From Verrucomicrobiota bacterium (lineage in GTDB: Bacteria > Verrucomicrobiota > Verrucomicrobiia > Verrucomicrobiales > Verrucomicrobiaceae), in contig JAEYUU010000008.1 in the NCBI GenBank assembly GCA_023429545.1, positions 1 through 5,506 of the forward strand: a DNA stretch of 5,506 nucleotides, in the 5' to 3' direction. The notes beneath the pieces are model-generated. The model worked only from the letters and a program-made list of their open reading frames with translations. It was not told the origin of the DNA and made no database searches. Made by a program: the position numbers and the translations under genes. Position 1 is the first letter of the stretch, and every line of letters begins with the position of its first letter. Of the stretch, positions 1 through 5,506 are shown piece after piece.

Positions 1-51
1 GTACTTGGCGGTAAGGCCCTCGCTCCGTTGCTGCAGCACAATTTTCGCCAT
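1..51 (-). CDS. 5' end of an unidentified gene (partial, runs off the window)
   Basis: Reading the minus strand from the ATG at 51 gives 17 sense codons to the window edge (MAKIVLQQRSEGLTAKY). In this frame the nearest upstream stop is at 94-96 and no other ATG, GTG or TTG lies between, so this is the only likely start. A GGA lies about 6 bases before the ATG, a weak ribosome-binding site. The gene is divergent from the lipoprotein gene at 242. Seventeen residues are too few to assign a family and I do not recognise the product. The call rests on the open frame, the start and the otherwise empty space on this side. Confidence 0.5.
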   Translation of the reverse strand, partial: MAKIVLQQRSEGLTAKY

Positions 52-107
52 CTTGGTCCGATCAAGGCAACCGGTGGGATCCTGATCACGTAATCATCGT
101 GTTCGCG

Positions 108-136
108 AATCTGATGCAGGTCCGAAAAAATGTGAA
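108..136 (-). promoter_or_regulatory. Weak promoter candidate for the leftward gene
   Basis: On the minus strand TTCACA (131-136) and CAGATT (108-113) are separated by 17 bases. They match the sigma-70 consensus at 5/6 and 3/6 positions. They sit in the divergent intergenic region, about 57 bases before the ATG at 51. The -10 element is poor, and a match of this quality can arise by chance. An 8-bp palindrome TTCGCGAA (102-109) touches the -10 box. The candidate is listed only because this is the sole place where the leftward gene could have its promoter. Confidence 0.18.
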
Positions 137-225
137 ACGCATGAGCGCCACCGCCACAGCCGGACCTCCCTCGCGCGGTGGCCACGGAAGTCCCCACAAC
201 ACCGGATGCGAAGGCTTCAAACCAT

Positions 226-238
226 GTGATTCAGTCAC
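226..238. promoter_or_regulatory. Short dyad just before the lipoprotein start
   Basis: GTGATTCAGTCAC has 4-bp arms (GTGA/TCAC) that become 6-bp arms if a T-G wobble pair is allowed. It ends three bases before the ATG at 242, where a Shine-Dalgarno sequence would be expected, and no Shine-Dalgarno is present. It could be an operator half-site pair, a small hairpin at the translation start, or chance. The short length makes chance a serious option. Confidence 0.2.
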
Positions 239-241
239 CTC

Positions 242-1048
242 ATGAAACCAACACCCTCCTTCATCCTTGCCCTGGTTTCCGCCGTCTGCCTTTCTTCTTG
301 CAGCGCGCCCCAGTTGCAGCGGGCGAACATTCCACACTCCGAGCCTGCCGCCGTGCGCCTCGTCATGGCATCCCAGCGTGCGCACGGCGCGACCGCATTC
401 CAGAAGATTCGGAGCGTGCAGGTTCGCTACGATGGGCAATGGGGCCCCGTGGGCCCGAAGTTCCAGCCGGTGATGGTGGATGAGGACTTCCGCAAGACTT
501 CCGAGGAACGCTTTCTTCCGGCGAGTCGCGCCATCACGCAGCGACACGTGGGGCCGAAGGGTGTGAAGGTCGTGTCCCGCACACCCGGCAAGGTGAGCGT
601 CTCCTACAACGGCGTCCCCAATCAGGATGAGGAAAAGCGGGCTGCTGCCGCACTGGTGGCTGATGCCTACCAGATGTTCCTTCTGGGCCCTTTCTACTTC
701 AAGCGTCCCGGCGCCACCTTCGCGCTGGCCGGCGGTGACACCGTGGATGGCAGGCCATGCGACAGCGTGCTTGCCGTGCTGCGGCCAGGCTTTGGCTTCA
801 CCGATGAAGATCGCGTGTTGCTGTCCATCGACCGTGAGTCGAAGATGCTGCGCCGCGTCCGCATGACTCTGAACGGTCTCGAAACCACCCAGGGCGCGGA
901 GGTGGATGTGACGTTCAGGGATTTCCGCCGGATCGATGGAGTGATGTGGCCCGCGGATTTCGACGAGCGCATCCGGGTGCCGTTTGATCTCCACGTGCAC
1001 CATTGGAGGCTCGTAGACCTCAAGACCAACGCTCCACGCGAACAGTGA
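242..1048 (+). CDS. Putative outer-membrane or periplasmic lipoprotein, LolA-like fold
   Basis: This is a 268-residue protein of unknown function. The N-terminus is a lipoprotein signal peptide: Lys2, a hydrophobic stretch at 7-17 and a lipobox LSSC with the lipidated cysteine at residue 20. Residue +2 is Ser, so sorting to the outer membrane is expected by the Lol rule known from proteobacteria. The mature part has an N-terminal 'AHGA-AFQKIRSVQVRYDGQW' style strand (48-67), a central helix (132-148) and a strand-rich C-terminal half, with 'LLSIDRESKMLRRVRM' (193-208) and 'VTFRDFRRIDGVMWPADF' (223-240). This order resembles LolA/LolB-like beta proteins in which a stored residue pattern ends in 'DGVxWP'. 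The fold assignment is inference from pattern only. The ATG at 242 is chosen because it places the signal peptide correctly; no Shine-Dalgarno is seen. The gene stands alone on the plus strand and converges on the sulfatase gene. Confidence 0.85.
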   Translation: MKPTPSFILALVSAVCLSSCSAPQLQRANIPHSEPAAVRLVMASQRAHGATAFQKIRSVQVRYDGQWGPVGPKFQPVMVDEDFRKTSEERFLPASRAITQRHVGPKGVKVVSRTPGKVSVSYNGVPNQDEEKRAAAALVADAYQMFLLGPFYFKRPGATFALAGGDTVDGRPCDSVLAVLRPGFGFTDEDRVLLSIDRESKMLRRVRMTLNGLETTQGAEVDVTFRDFRRIDGVMWPADFDERIRVPFDLHVHHWRLVDLKTNAPREQ

Positions 1049-1069
1049 GCGGAGGTCTCGTGCAGCCTG

Positions 1070-2443
1070 TCAGGGCCTCTGCCAGGGCACGGATCCGCTT
1101 CTCTGAATTTGCTTCCGCAGCGCCGCATTGAGATCCCGCACGATGTCCTTCCGCTTCTCCGCCAGATTCGTGGTTTCGTAAGGGTCCTCCTTCAGATTGT
1201 AGAGCTCCAGCGGACCGAAAGGACTGTCCTGCAGGAGCTTCCAGTTACCTCGCTGGAAGGCCTCGATGGTCTTGCCTCCATACATCGGGCCGCCCTCACG
1301 ACGCACAAAGTACAGGTCCCGTGGTGTATCCGGTTGTGATTCACCGAGGAGCGTGGGCAGGAAGCTCACGCCATCGATGTCCTTGGGGATCTCCGCCCCC
1401 GCCGCTTCCAGCACCGTGGGGAAGAGGTCCATGCTCAGCGCGGTCCGTGCCGTCACGCTGCCGGCCTTGATGCGGGCAGGCCAGCGCACGCCCAGAGGCA
1501 CACGCAGGCCGCCCTCATACATGTGCGTCTTGCCGCTGCGCCACGGGCCGTTGTTCGCTCCCACGGGCAGGCTTCCACCATTGTCGGAGGTGAGGGCGAT
1601 CATCGTGTTCTCTGCGGCGCCGGTTTTTTCCAGCGTGTCCAGCACGCGTCCGATGCCGTCATCCAGATGCTCGATGAGGGCCACCAGCTTCATGCGTTTC
1701 TCATCCATGCCCGGCTCGCGCGCCTTCACCTTGGCCAGCCACTCCGGCGGCGGCTGGATGGGATCGTGCGGCGCATTGTAGGCGAGATAGAGGAAGAAGG
1801 GTTCCTTGCCCTTGCTGCGCTGCGTGATGTACTCGCAGGCCCAGTCGGTGAAGAGGTCCGTGGCATGTCCTTCTGGCGTGATGACCTCGCGGTCCTTCCG
1901 CAGCATGTTCACGCCGTGCCGCTGATGCTTCCAGTAGTCATCCATCATGTCTCCCAGGAAGCCGTGGTAGGAGTCGAATCCGCGATCGTTGGGAATGTTC
2001 GGCGCGGAAAGGCCGAGGTTCCACTTGCCCACCATGCCGGTGTGGTACCCCGCAGGCTTGATCGCCTTGGGAAGAAGGACGGCGGAGTGGGCGAGATAGC
2101 CCCAGTTGTTCTCCGGCGTCTCCTCGCGCACCAGTCCCGGCACGCCCACCCTATCCGGGTAGCACCCCGTGAGCAACGAGGCGCGAGTCGGCGAGCACAC
2201 CGGGCTGTTCGCCTTGAAGTTCTGGAACGTCATCCCCTCCTTGAAGATGCGGTCCATGTGCGGCGTGCGGATGTCCTTCGTCCCATACGCGCTGTAGTCC
2301 GCCAGCCCCTGATCGTCCGTGAGGATGATGATGACGTTTGGCCTGGCTGCGGGAGCGGCCTCTGACGGAGGCACCATGGCGAATACCGCTGCCGCGAACC
2401 CAAGCACCCGGCGGATCCAATGTTGGGGGATGCGCTTTGTCAT
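1070..2443 (-). CDS. Exported type I sulfatase (arylsulfatase family)
   Basis: This 457-residue protein is a formylglycine-dependent sulfatase that hydrolyses sulfate esters; the substrate is unknown. A signal peptide is visible (Arg11-Arg12, hydrophobic 13-24, likely cleavage after Ala29 or Ala30). Family landmarks follow in order: RPNVIIILTDDQ with metal-binding Asp43 and Asp44; the modification site CSPTR with Cys83 as the formylglycine precursor and Arg87; GKWNLG (139-144) with Lys140; APHDPIQPP with His226; SDNGG with metal ligands Asp287 and Asn288; a Lys305 region followed by YEGGLRVP; and the typical C-terminal 'ELYNLKEDPYETTNLA'. The His normally found two residues after Lys140 is Asn142. 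Length is normal for the family. Cys83 needs a formylglycine-generating enzyme (FGE) or anaerobic sulfatase-maturating enzyme (anSME), and neither is encoded here. The gene starts 46 bp after the 3-TM gene and may be the last gene of that operon. No Shine-Dalgarno is seen before the ATG. Confidence 0.95.
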   Translation of the reverse strand: MTKRIPQHWIRRVLGFAAAVFAMVPPSEAAPAARPNVIIILTDDQGLADYSAYGTKDIRTPHMDRIFKEGMTFQNFKANSPVCSPTRASLLTGCYPDRVGVPGLVREETPENNWGYLAHSAVLLPKAIKPAGYHTGMVGKWNLGLSAPNIPNDRGFDSYHGFLGDMMDDYWKHQRHGVNMLRKDREVITPEGHATDLFTDWACEYITQRSKGKEPFFLYLAYNAPHDPIQPPPEWLAKVKAREPGMDEKRMKLVALIEHLDDGIGRVLDTLEKTGAAENTMIALTSDNGGSLPVGANNGPWRSGKTHMYEGGLRVPLGVRWPARIKAGSVTARTALSMDLFPTVLEAAGAEIPKDIDGVSFLPTLLGESQPDTPRDLYFVRREGGPMYGGKTIEAFQRGNWKLLQDSPFGPLELYNLKEDPYETTNLAEKRKDIVRDLNAALRKQIQRSGSVPWQRP

Positions 2444-2489
2444 GATGAGAAAGTCTATGGGGTGGATGCGCCAGCCTGGAGCCTAGGTC

Positions 2490-2867
2490 TCAGTAAGTCG
2501 CTGCACTGCCCGGAGGGCGACGTCCTGCATAGATCGCCATGAACAGGAGGCCAAAGGAAATGGCACGCCCGATCGACCCTGCAATGTTGATGATGGTGTA
2601 GATGCCCTGGATTTCGCCGGGGGAACTGCTGCCTGCGGTCAGCCTCCTTGGCACCCAGGTGTAAAGGAACGGCATCACGACAAGGAGGAAGAGTCCGAAG
2701 AGGAGGCCGCAAAGCGCCAGCGTGGAGGCGCGGGGAGCCTCGCGCCAGCGCATGATTACGATGATCAAGGCCACCGCATAGGCCAGCAGCATGGGGATCT
2801 GCCCTGCCAGCATGCGCAGCGCAGCCTCCAGCAACTCCATGAGAGAGTCTGAGTTGCTTGCGCTCAT
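2490..2867 (-). CDS. Hypothetical membrane protein with three transmembrane segments
   Basis: This 125-residue protein belongs to no family I recognise. Three hydrophobic segments are visible: about residues 20-40 (ending IIVIMRW), 48-71 (LALCGLLFGLFLLVVMPFLY) and 88-113 (a weaker IYTIINIAG part followed by ISFGLLFMAIYAG). The first two are joined by a short basic loop (RWREAPRAS), which would lie in the cytoplasm by the positive-inside rule. The second and third are joined by a basic and polar loop. The short tail is AGRRPPGSAATY. The ATG at 2867 is 24 bp after the TPR gene's stop, so co-transcription with that gene is likely. A GAGGGAA-like sequence (2879-2885) precedes the start, but its spacing is long (over 11 bases). 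Codon third positions are GC-rich as in its neighbours, which supports real coding. An inner-membrane partner for the TPR protein is possible but unproven. Confidence 0.8.
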   Translation of the reverse strand: MSASNSDSLMELLEAALRMLAGQIPMLLAYAVALIIVIMRWREAPRASTLALCGLLFGLFLLVVMPFLYTWVPRRLTAGSSSPGEIQGIYTIINIAGSIGRAISFGLLFMAIYAGRRPPGSAATY

Positions 2868-2891
2868 GATGCAGCAGGTTCCCTCTGTCGA

Positions 2892-4262
2892 CTACTGGTA
2901 GGAGGACTCCACACGCTTGGCCACGTCACGGTAGCCGTAGTCGTTGTTGTAGATTTCCTTCATGCAGTTGAGGTACTCGTCGTGCTTGTTCACCTTCTCG
3001 TACACGAGGCCAAGCTCATACAGCAGTTCCTTTTTCTCGTTGTTGAAGGCGAGAATCTCCTTCACCGCTTCCTGCATGGCATTCACGGCGAGGTCATTCA
3101 TGTTCAGCGCGGCAAAGCAGCGGCCCAGCATAAGTAGCGCCTTGTTGCGGATGTGCGGATTGCTCTTCGCCTGCTGCAACTCAGGAATCGCATCGCGGTA
3201 CTGCTCCACGGAGTACAGCACCGTCGCCAGATCGAAGCGGTAGTTCTTGTCCGTCGGGTTGCGTTCCACCTTGGACCGGGCCTCGGCCAGCAGGGTGGCC
3301 GCGCGATCGCGCTTGATCTGCCGGATGCTCTCGCGCTTTTCCTCGATGTCCGCCGCGTCGGGATTCGCCTCGATTTCCGCTTCCATCGCGTGAATGTGCT
3401 TTTCGGCGAGCTTGCTGCGCACCAGTTCCGCGCGGGCTTGAAGCGCCACGTCTCCAGGAGTCAGTTGCAGCGCCCAGTCGTAATAGGGGATGGCGCTCTC
3501 CTGGTCGTCCATGCGGTCGTACATGTCCGCGATGCGCTTGACCGTGTTCACATTGTTCTGGTCCTGCTCGTACTCGCGGAAGTACTCGGCCAGCACCGCT
3601 TCCATCTGCTCGCGGGTCATGCCCTGGCGATTGCGGGCTTCATCGCGGTTCGCCTGGTCCTTGTCCTTTTTGGACTCATTGAAGCCGCCTGACCACTGGC
3701 GCAGCATGGAGGTCTTGGCTGCGGCGTCCTTCTCGCCTTTGATGGCGTCCATGTCCGTGCTGTCGACCTTGACGATCGCCCGGTACACATCGCTTGCCTT
3801 TTCCGGCTGCTCGTAGGCCATGTAGTGCTGGGCCAGGGCGTGCATGTTTCGCGTATTGCCCGGGTGTCCTTCACGGATGGTTTCCAGCGCGAATGCGGCC
3901 AGGTCATTCTGCGCCAGACGCATGGCGTAATCGTAGAGCTGCTGGTTTCCGCTGGGATTGTATGGGTCCTTCTGGAAGACATTGTCCTCCAGCTCGGCAA
4001 TGGCCTCCCACGGTTCCTTCTTGGAGGTGGAGAACTTCAGGCCACCCAGGCTGATTCCGCCGCCAAAAAGGCCCTTTTTCTGCCCCTTGATGCGCTCTGC
4101 TTCCGCGCGACGAAGGAGCCTGCGGCCCTCCAGGAACTCGGGACACTCCTTCACTACCGGGAGGACAAGGTTGACGGCATAGTCGAAATTCTTGAGCTGG
4201 AAGGCGCTCACGCCTTTGAGCCAGAGGTTTTTCTGCTGCTGGGGAAGTTCGGCTTCGGTCAT
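2892..4262 (-). CDS. Cytoplasmic TPR-repeat protein with Gly-rich insert and charged helical linker
   Basis: This 456-residue protein has no signal peptide or membrane segment. Helical repeats of TPR character occur at about 10-45 (WLKGVSAFQLKNFDYAVNL), 137-170 (ALAQHYMAYEQPEKASDVY), 238-271 (RIADMYDRMDDQESAIPYY) and 370-430, including LATVLYSVEQYRDAIPELQ and LGRCFAALNMNDLAVNAMQ. Between the first two lies a basic, glycine-rich patch (KKGLFGGGISLGGLKF, 62-77). A strongly charged, probably helical or coiled segment spans about 195-230, and another about 280-345. TPRs bind other proteins, so a scaffold role is expected; the partner is unknown. The open frame extends to an ATG at 4388. I prefer the ATG at 4262, because the extra 42 residues are proline-rich, resemble no domain and would overlap the upstream small gene by 50 bp. 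Neither start has a clear Shine-Dalgarno. The 3-TM gene follows after 24 bp. Confidence 0.9.
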   Translation of the reverse strand: MTEAELPQQQKNLWLKGVSAFQLKNFDYAVNLVLPVVKECPEFLEGRRLLRRAEAERIKGQKKGLFGGGISLGGLKFSTSKKEPWEAIAELEDNVFQKDPYNPSGNQQLYDYAMRLAQNDLAAFALETIREGHPGNTRNMHALAQHYMAYEQPEKASDVYRAIVKVDSTDMDAIKGEKDAAAKTSMLRQWSGGFNESKKDKDQANRDEARNRQGMTREQMEAVLAEYFREYEQDQNNVNTVKRIADMYDRMDDQESAIPYYDWALQLTPGDVALQARAELVRSKLAEKHIHAMEAEIEANPDAADIEEKRESIRQIKRDRAATLLAEARSKVERNPTDKNYRFDLATVLYSVEQYRDAIPELQQAKSNPHIRNKALLMLGRCFAALNMNDLAVNAMQEAVKEILAFNNEKKELLYELGLVYEKVNKHDEYLNCMKEIYNNDYGYRDVAKRVESSYQ

Positions 4263-4338
4263 GGATGTCTGGACGGATGAATAGGGTTTCGGAAAAAGGG
4301 GTGACGGGAACGTCGGAGGACGAAAAGGCTCCTGAAGG

Positions 4339-4563
4339 TCAAGGCTTTGCACCCGTGCCTGGAGCGGGTGTGGAGGCTGGCGTGGCATTCTGCTGGGCCT
4401 CGGCGAGTCCCTTGCCGCTCAGCACCGAGCCAAGGTTTTTCCATTCGGTCTGGAATCCCTGGCTGAAGCCCTTCCACCCGAAGCCGTGCTCGAAGGCCAC
4501 CATCCAGGAGTAGGTGGCGAGCATGAAGGCGGCAATCCAGAGTATTCGGGCAAAGATGCGCAT
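4339..4563 (-). CDS. Small single-pass membrane protein, function unknown
   Basis: This 74-residue protein has one hydrophobic segment at about 5-25 (ARILWIAAFMLATYSWMVAF) preceded by Arg2 and Arg6, which suggests an N-in membrane anchor or an uncleaved signal anchor. A short aromatic and amphipathic part follows (HGFGWKGFSQGFQTEW, 26-41), and the end is a disordered tail rich in Ala, Pro, Thr and Gly. Third codon positions are strongly GC-biased in this frame, and the gene sits between LysR and the TPR gene on the same strand. Both points support a real gene despite its size. No family is recognised. It lies 63 bp after LysR and 76 bp before the TPR start. It could be the first gene of the TPR and 3-TM operon. 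No Shine-Dalgarno is visible; the leader reads CTGAAAATCCGCC. Confidence 0.72.
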   Translation of the reverse strand: MRIFARILWIAAFMLATYSWMVAFEHGFGWKGFSQGFQTEWKNLGSVLSGKGLAEAQQNATPASTPAPGTGAKP

Positions 4564-4576
4564 GGCGGATTTTCAG

Positions 4577-4604
4577 TTTAAATTCAAAACGCTTCGTGCG
4601 GCAA
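4577..4604 (-). promoter_or_regulatory. Weak promoter candidate before the small membrane protein
   Basis: On the minus strand TTGCCG (4599-4604) and TTTAAA (4577-4582) are 16 bases apart, each matching the sigma-70 consensus at 4/6 positions. This is the only AT-rich patch in the neighbourhood (about 4571-4589). Transcription would start only a few bases before the ATG at 4563, giving a very short leader. That fits the missing Shine-Dalgarno but also weakens the call. The same bases overlap the hairpin at 4586-4607, so the two readings compete. Confidence 0.22.
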
Positions 4605-4607
4605 GCG
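4586..4607 (-). terminator. Weak hairpin with short T run after LysR
   Basis: Twenty bases after the LysR stop the minus strand reads CGCTT, an 8-base loop, AAGCG, then TTTT. The 5-bp stem is short and the T run is only four long (a second TTT follows after GAA), so termination would be inefficient. It may separate LysR transcription from the four downstream genes or only reduce read-through. Confidence 0.3.
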
Positions 4608-4626
4608 CGGAGTTGTTTCCTGCACG

Positions 4627-5505
4627 CTACGTGCCAAATAGCTCCCCCGCCAGCCCCTCCGCCACCTCCAGGAATGTCTCTCCCAGCGGGGACAGCCGGC
4701 CCGCCCATACGGCTCCGACGGTGAATTGCGGGAATCCCGCCAGAGGCAGTTCGCGCACTCCCTCTGGCAGTTCGCACCCCGGCAGCCGGAGGCTCACGCC
4801 CACGCCGAATCCCTCGCTCACATAGCGTGCCACCAGATCCAGCCCGCCCAGTTCCAAGCTCGGCACCCAATCCACCCCGCGCTCCCGCAGCCCGGCCTGA
4901 AAGGCGCGGCTCACCCCTTCCTCCGCCGCCAGGGTAATAAGCGGCAGGTCGATGCGATCCCGTCCCAGCAGTTCCTCGGCACTGGTAATTCCGCTGCCCT
5001 CTGCCACCAGCAGCACCAGCGTCATGCGTGCCAGCTCGCGTGTGTGCAGGCCGTTCTCGAGTTTCTTGGTCAGCAGGGCGAGGCCCATATCCACATCCTG
5101 GGCATGCAGCAGCGTCTCGCACTCCTCCTGCCTCCCCTGGGTGAGGGTGAAATGGAATCCCGGCACCCGCTTCCGCATGCGCGTGCAGAGCTCCGGAAGG
5201 TACTCCCGCTGCACGATTTCCGGCGCCGCGATGCGCAGGCGATCCTCCCTACCACCGCGGAGTTGCCGCCCCACCTCTTCCAGACGTGAGAAGAACGGCG
5301 TGATGAAGTCATACAAGGTCTGCCCCTCCCGCGTGAGCTGAAAGGGCCGGCGGCGGAAGAGGGTCACCCCGAGATCATCCTCCAACTGCAGTATCTGGGC
5401 GCTGATGGCCGGCTGCTGGATGCCGTAGGGAATCTGCCGCGCCGCCGCGCTCACCCCGCCATGCCGCGCCACGTAATAGAAGAGTTCGAGGTGATGGACA
5501 TTCAT
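4627..5505 (-). CDS. LysR-type transcriptional regulator
   Basis: This 292-residue protein has the normal length for a LysR regulator. The N-terminal winged helix-turn-helix spans about 3-62: HHLELFYYVARHGGVSAAAR, then IPYGIQQPAISAQI, LEDDLGVTLFRRRPFQLTREG. A linker helix (63-88) leads to the effector-binding domain from LRIAAPEIVQ (about 90) to the end. Elements there include the CETLLHAQDVDMGLALL strand-helix and 'VARYVSEGFGVGVSL', typical of the family's ligand-binding fold. The recognition region is two residues longer than the common LysR pattern. LysR proteins often control a divergent neighbour, but whatever lies upstream is outside the window, so the target is unknown; the co-directional genes downstream are another possibility. 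The ATG at 5505 is the typical MN-x-HxLxxF start. Only one base before it is visible, so an earlier start cannot be excluded. Confidence 0.93.
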   Translation of the reverse strand: MNVHHLELFYYVARHGGVSAAARQIPYGIQQPAISAQILQLEDDLGVTLFRRRPFQLTREGQTLYDFITPFFSRLEEVGRQLRGGREDRLRIAAPEIVQREYLPELCTRMRKRVPGFHFTLTQGRQEECETLLHAQDVDMGLALLTKKLENGLHTRELARMTLVLLVAEGSGITSAEELLGRDRIDLPLITLAAEEGVSRAFQAGLRERGVDWVPSLELGGLDLVARYVSEGFGVGVSLRLPGCELPEGVRELPLAGFPQFTVGAVWAGRLSPLGETFLEVAEGLAGELFGT

Positions 5506-5506
5506 C

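Noticed and set aside
86..1003. A 305-codon minus-strand open frame opposite the lipoprotein gene.
   Set aside because: It is antisense to a gene with a clear lipoprotein signal peptide. Its translation is rich in His, Arg and Gly with no domain, as expected from GC-rich antisense frames.
1050..1080. A possible hairpin GAGGTC / GGCCTC between the convergent genes.
   Set aside because: The loop is about 16 bases, one pair is G-T and no T run follows on either strand, so it is not a credible terminator.
1523..2365. A 280-codon plus-strand open frame opposite the sulfatase.
   Set aside because: The sulfatase on the other strand has all family motifs. This frame is its shadow and shows no recognisable domain.
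1070..2443. The sulfatase as part of a polysaccharide-utilisation locus.
   Set aside because: No SusC/SusD-like transporter, glycoside hydrolase or second sulfatase is in the window, so the claim cannot be supported.
3153..3692. A 179-codon plus-strand open frame opposite the TPR gene, with Val/Leu-rich sequence.
   Set aside because: It is antisense to the convincing TPR frame. The hydrophobic look comes from reversing Glu/Asp/Lys/Gln-rich codons.
4305..4322. A small CGTC / GACG hairpin between the small gene and the TPR gene.
   Set aside because: The stem is only 4 bp with no T tract; this is common by chance in GC-rich DNA.
4259..5122. A 287-codon minus-strand open frame running from inside LysR through the small gene.
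   Set aside because: It is in a different frame from LysR and the small gene. The LysR part reads as low-complexity Gly/Ala/Arg sequence, and no family matches.
1..5506. Mobile elements, CRISPR arrays, tRNA or rRNA genes, and tandem repeats.
   Set aside because: No transposase or integrase motifs, no regularly spaced repeats and no RNA gene signatures were seen on reading both strands; base composition is even apart from the short AT-rich patch near 4571-4589.

Overview
The window is about 60% GC and densely coding. It looks like chromosomal DNA of a free-living Gram-negative bacterium. My best guess is a member of the Verrucomicrobia (Verrucomicrobiae: Prosthecobacter, Roseimicrobium or Verrucomicrobium-like). 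This is inference from gene style: an exported arylsulfatase, a cytoplasmic TPR protein with a Gly-rich insert, a LysR protein with the 'IPYGIQQPA' type of helix-turn-helix, and the near absence of good Shine-Dalgarno sites. No rRNA, tRNA, CRISPR array, insertion sequence, integrase or phage gene was seen.

Layout from left to right. Positions 1-51 hold the first 17 codons of a minus-strand gene that leaves the window. A 190-bp divergent intergenic region (52-241) separates it from a plus-strand lipoprotein with a probable LolA-like fold (242-1048). That gene converges, with only 21 bp between the stop codons, on a run of five minus-strand genes that fills the rest of the window. In transcription order these are: a LysR-type regulator (4627-5505), a 74-aa single-pass membrane protein (4339-4563), a TPR protein (2892-4262), a 125-aa protein with three membrane segments (2490-2867), and an exported sulfatase (1070-2443). 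Gaps in the run are 63, 76, 24 and 46 bp.

How they may work together. The TPR and 3-TM genes are spaced like an operon. The 74-aa gene could be its first member, because a weak hairpin and a weak promoter-like sequence lie between LysR and it. The sulfatase would remove sulfate esters from an extracytoplasmic substrate such as a polysaccharide. Whether LysR controls it cannot be told from the window. No transporter, glycoside hydrolase or formylglycine-generating enzyme is visible nearby, so this is not a recognisable polysaccharide-utilisation locus.

The most notable details are an Asn in place of the usual active-site His in the sulfatase (GKWNLG instead of GKWHLG) and a LysR helix-turn-helix two residues longer than the common form. 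I did not find convincing evidence of a new multi-gene system; this is mostly an ordinary region with uncharacterised small genes.
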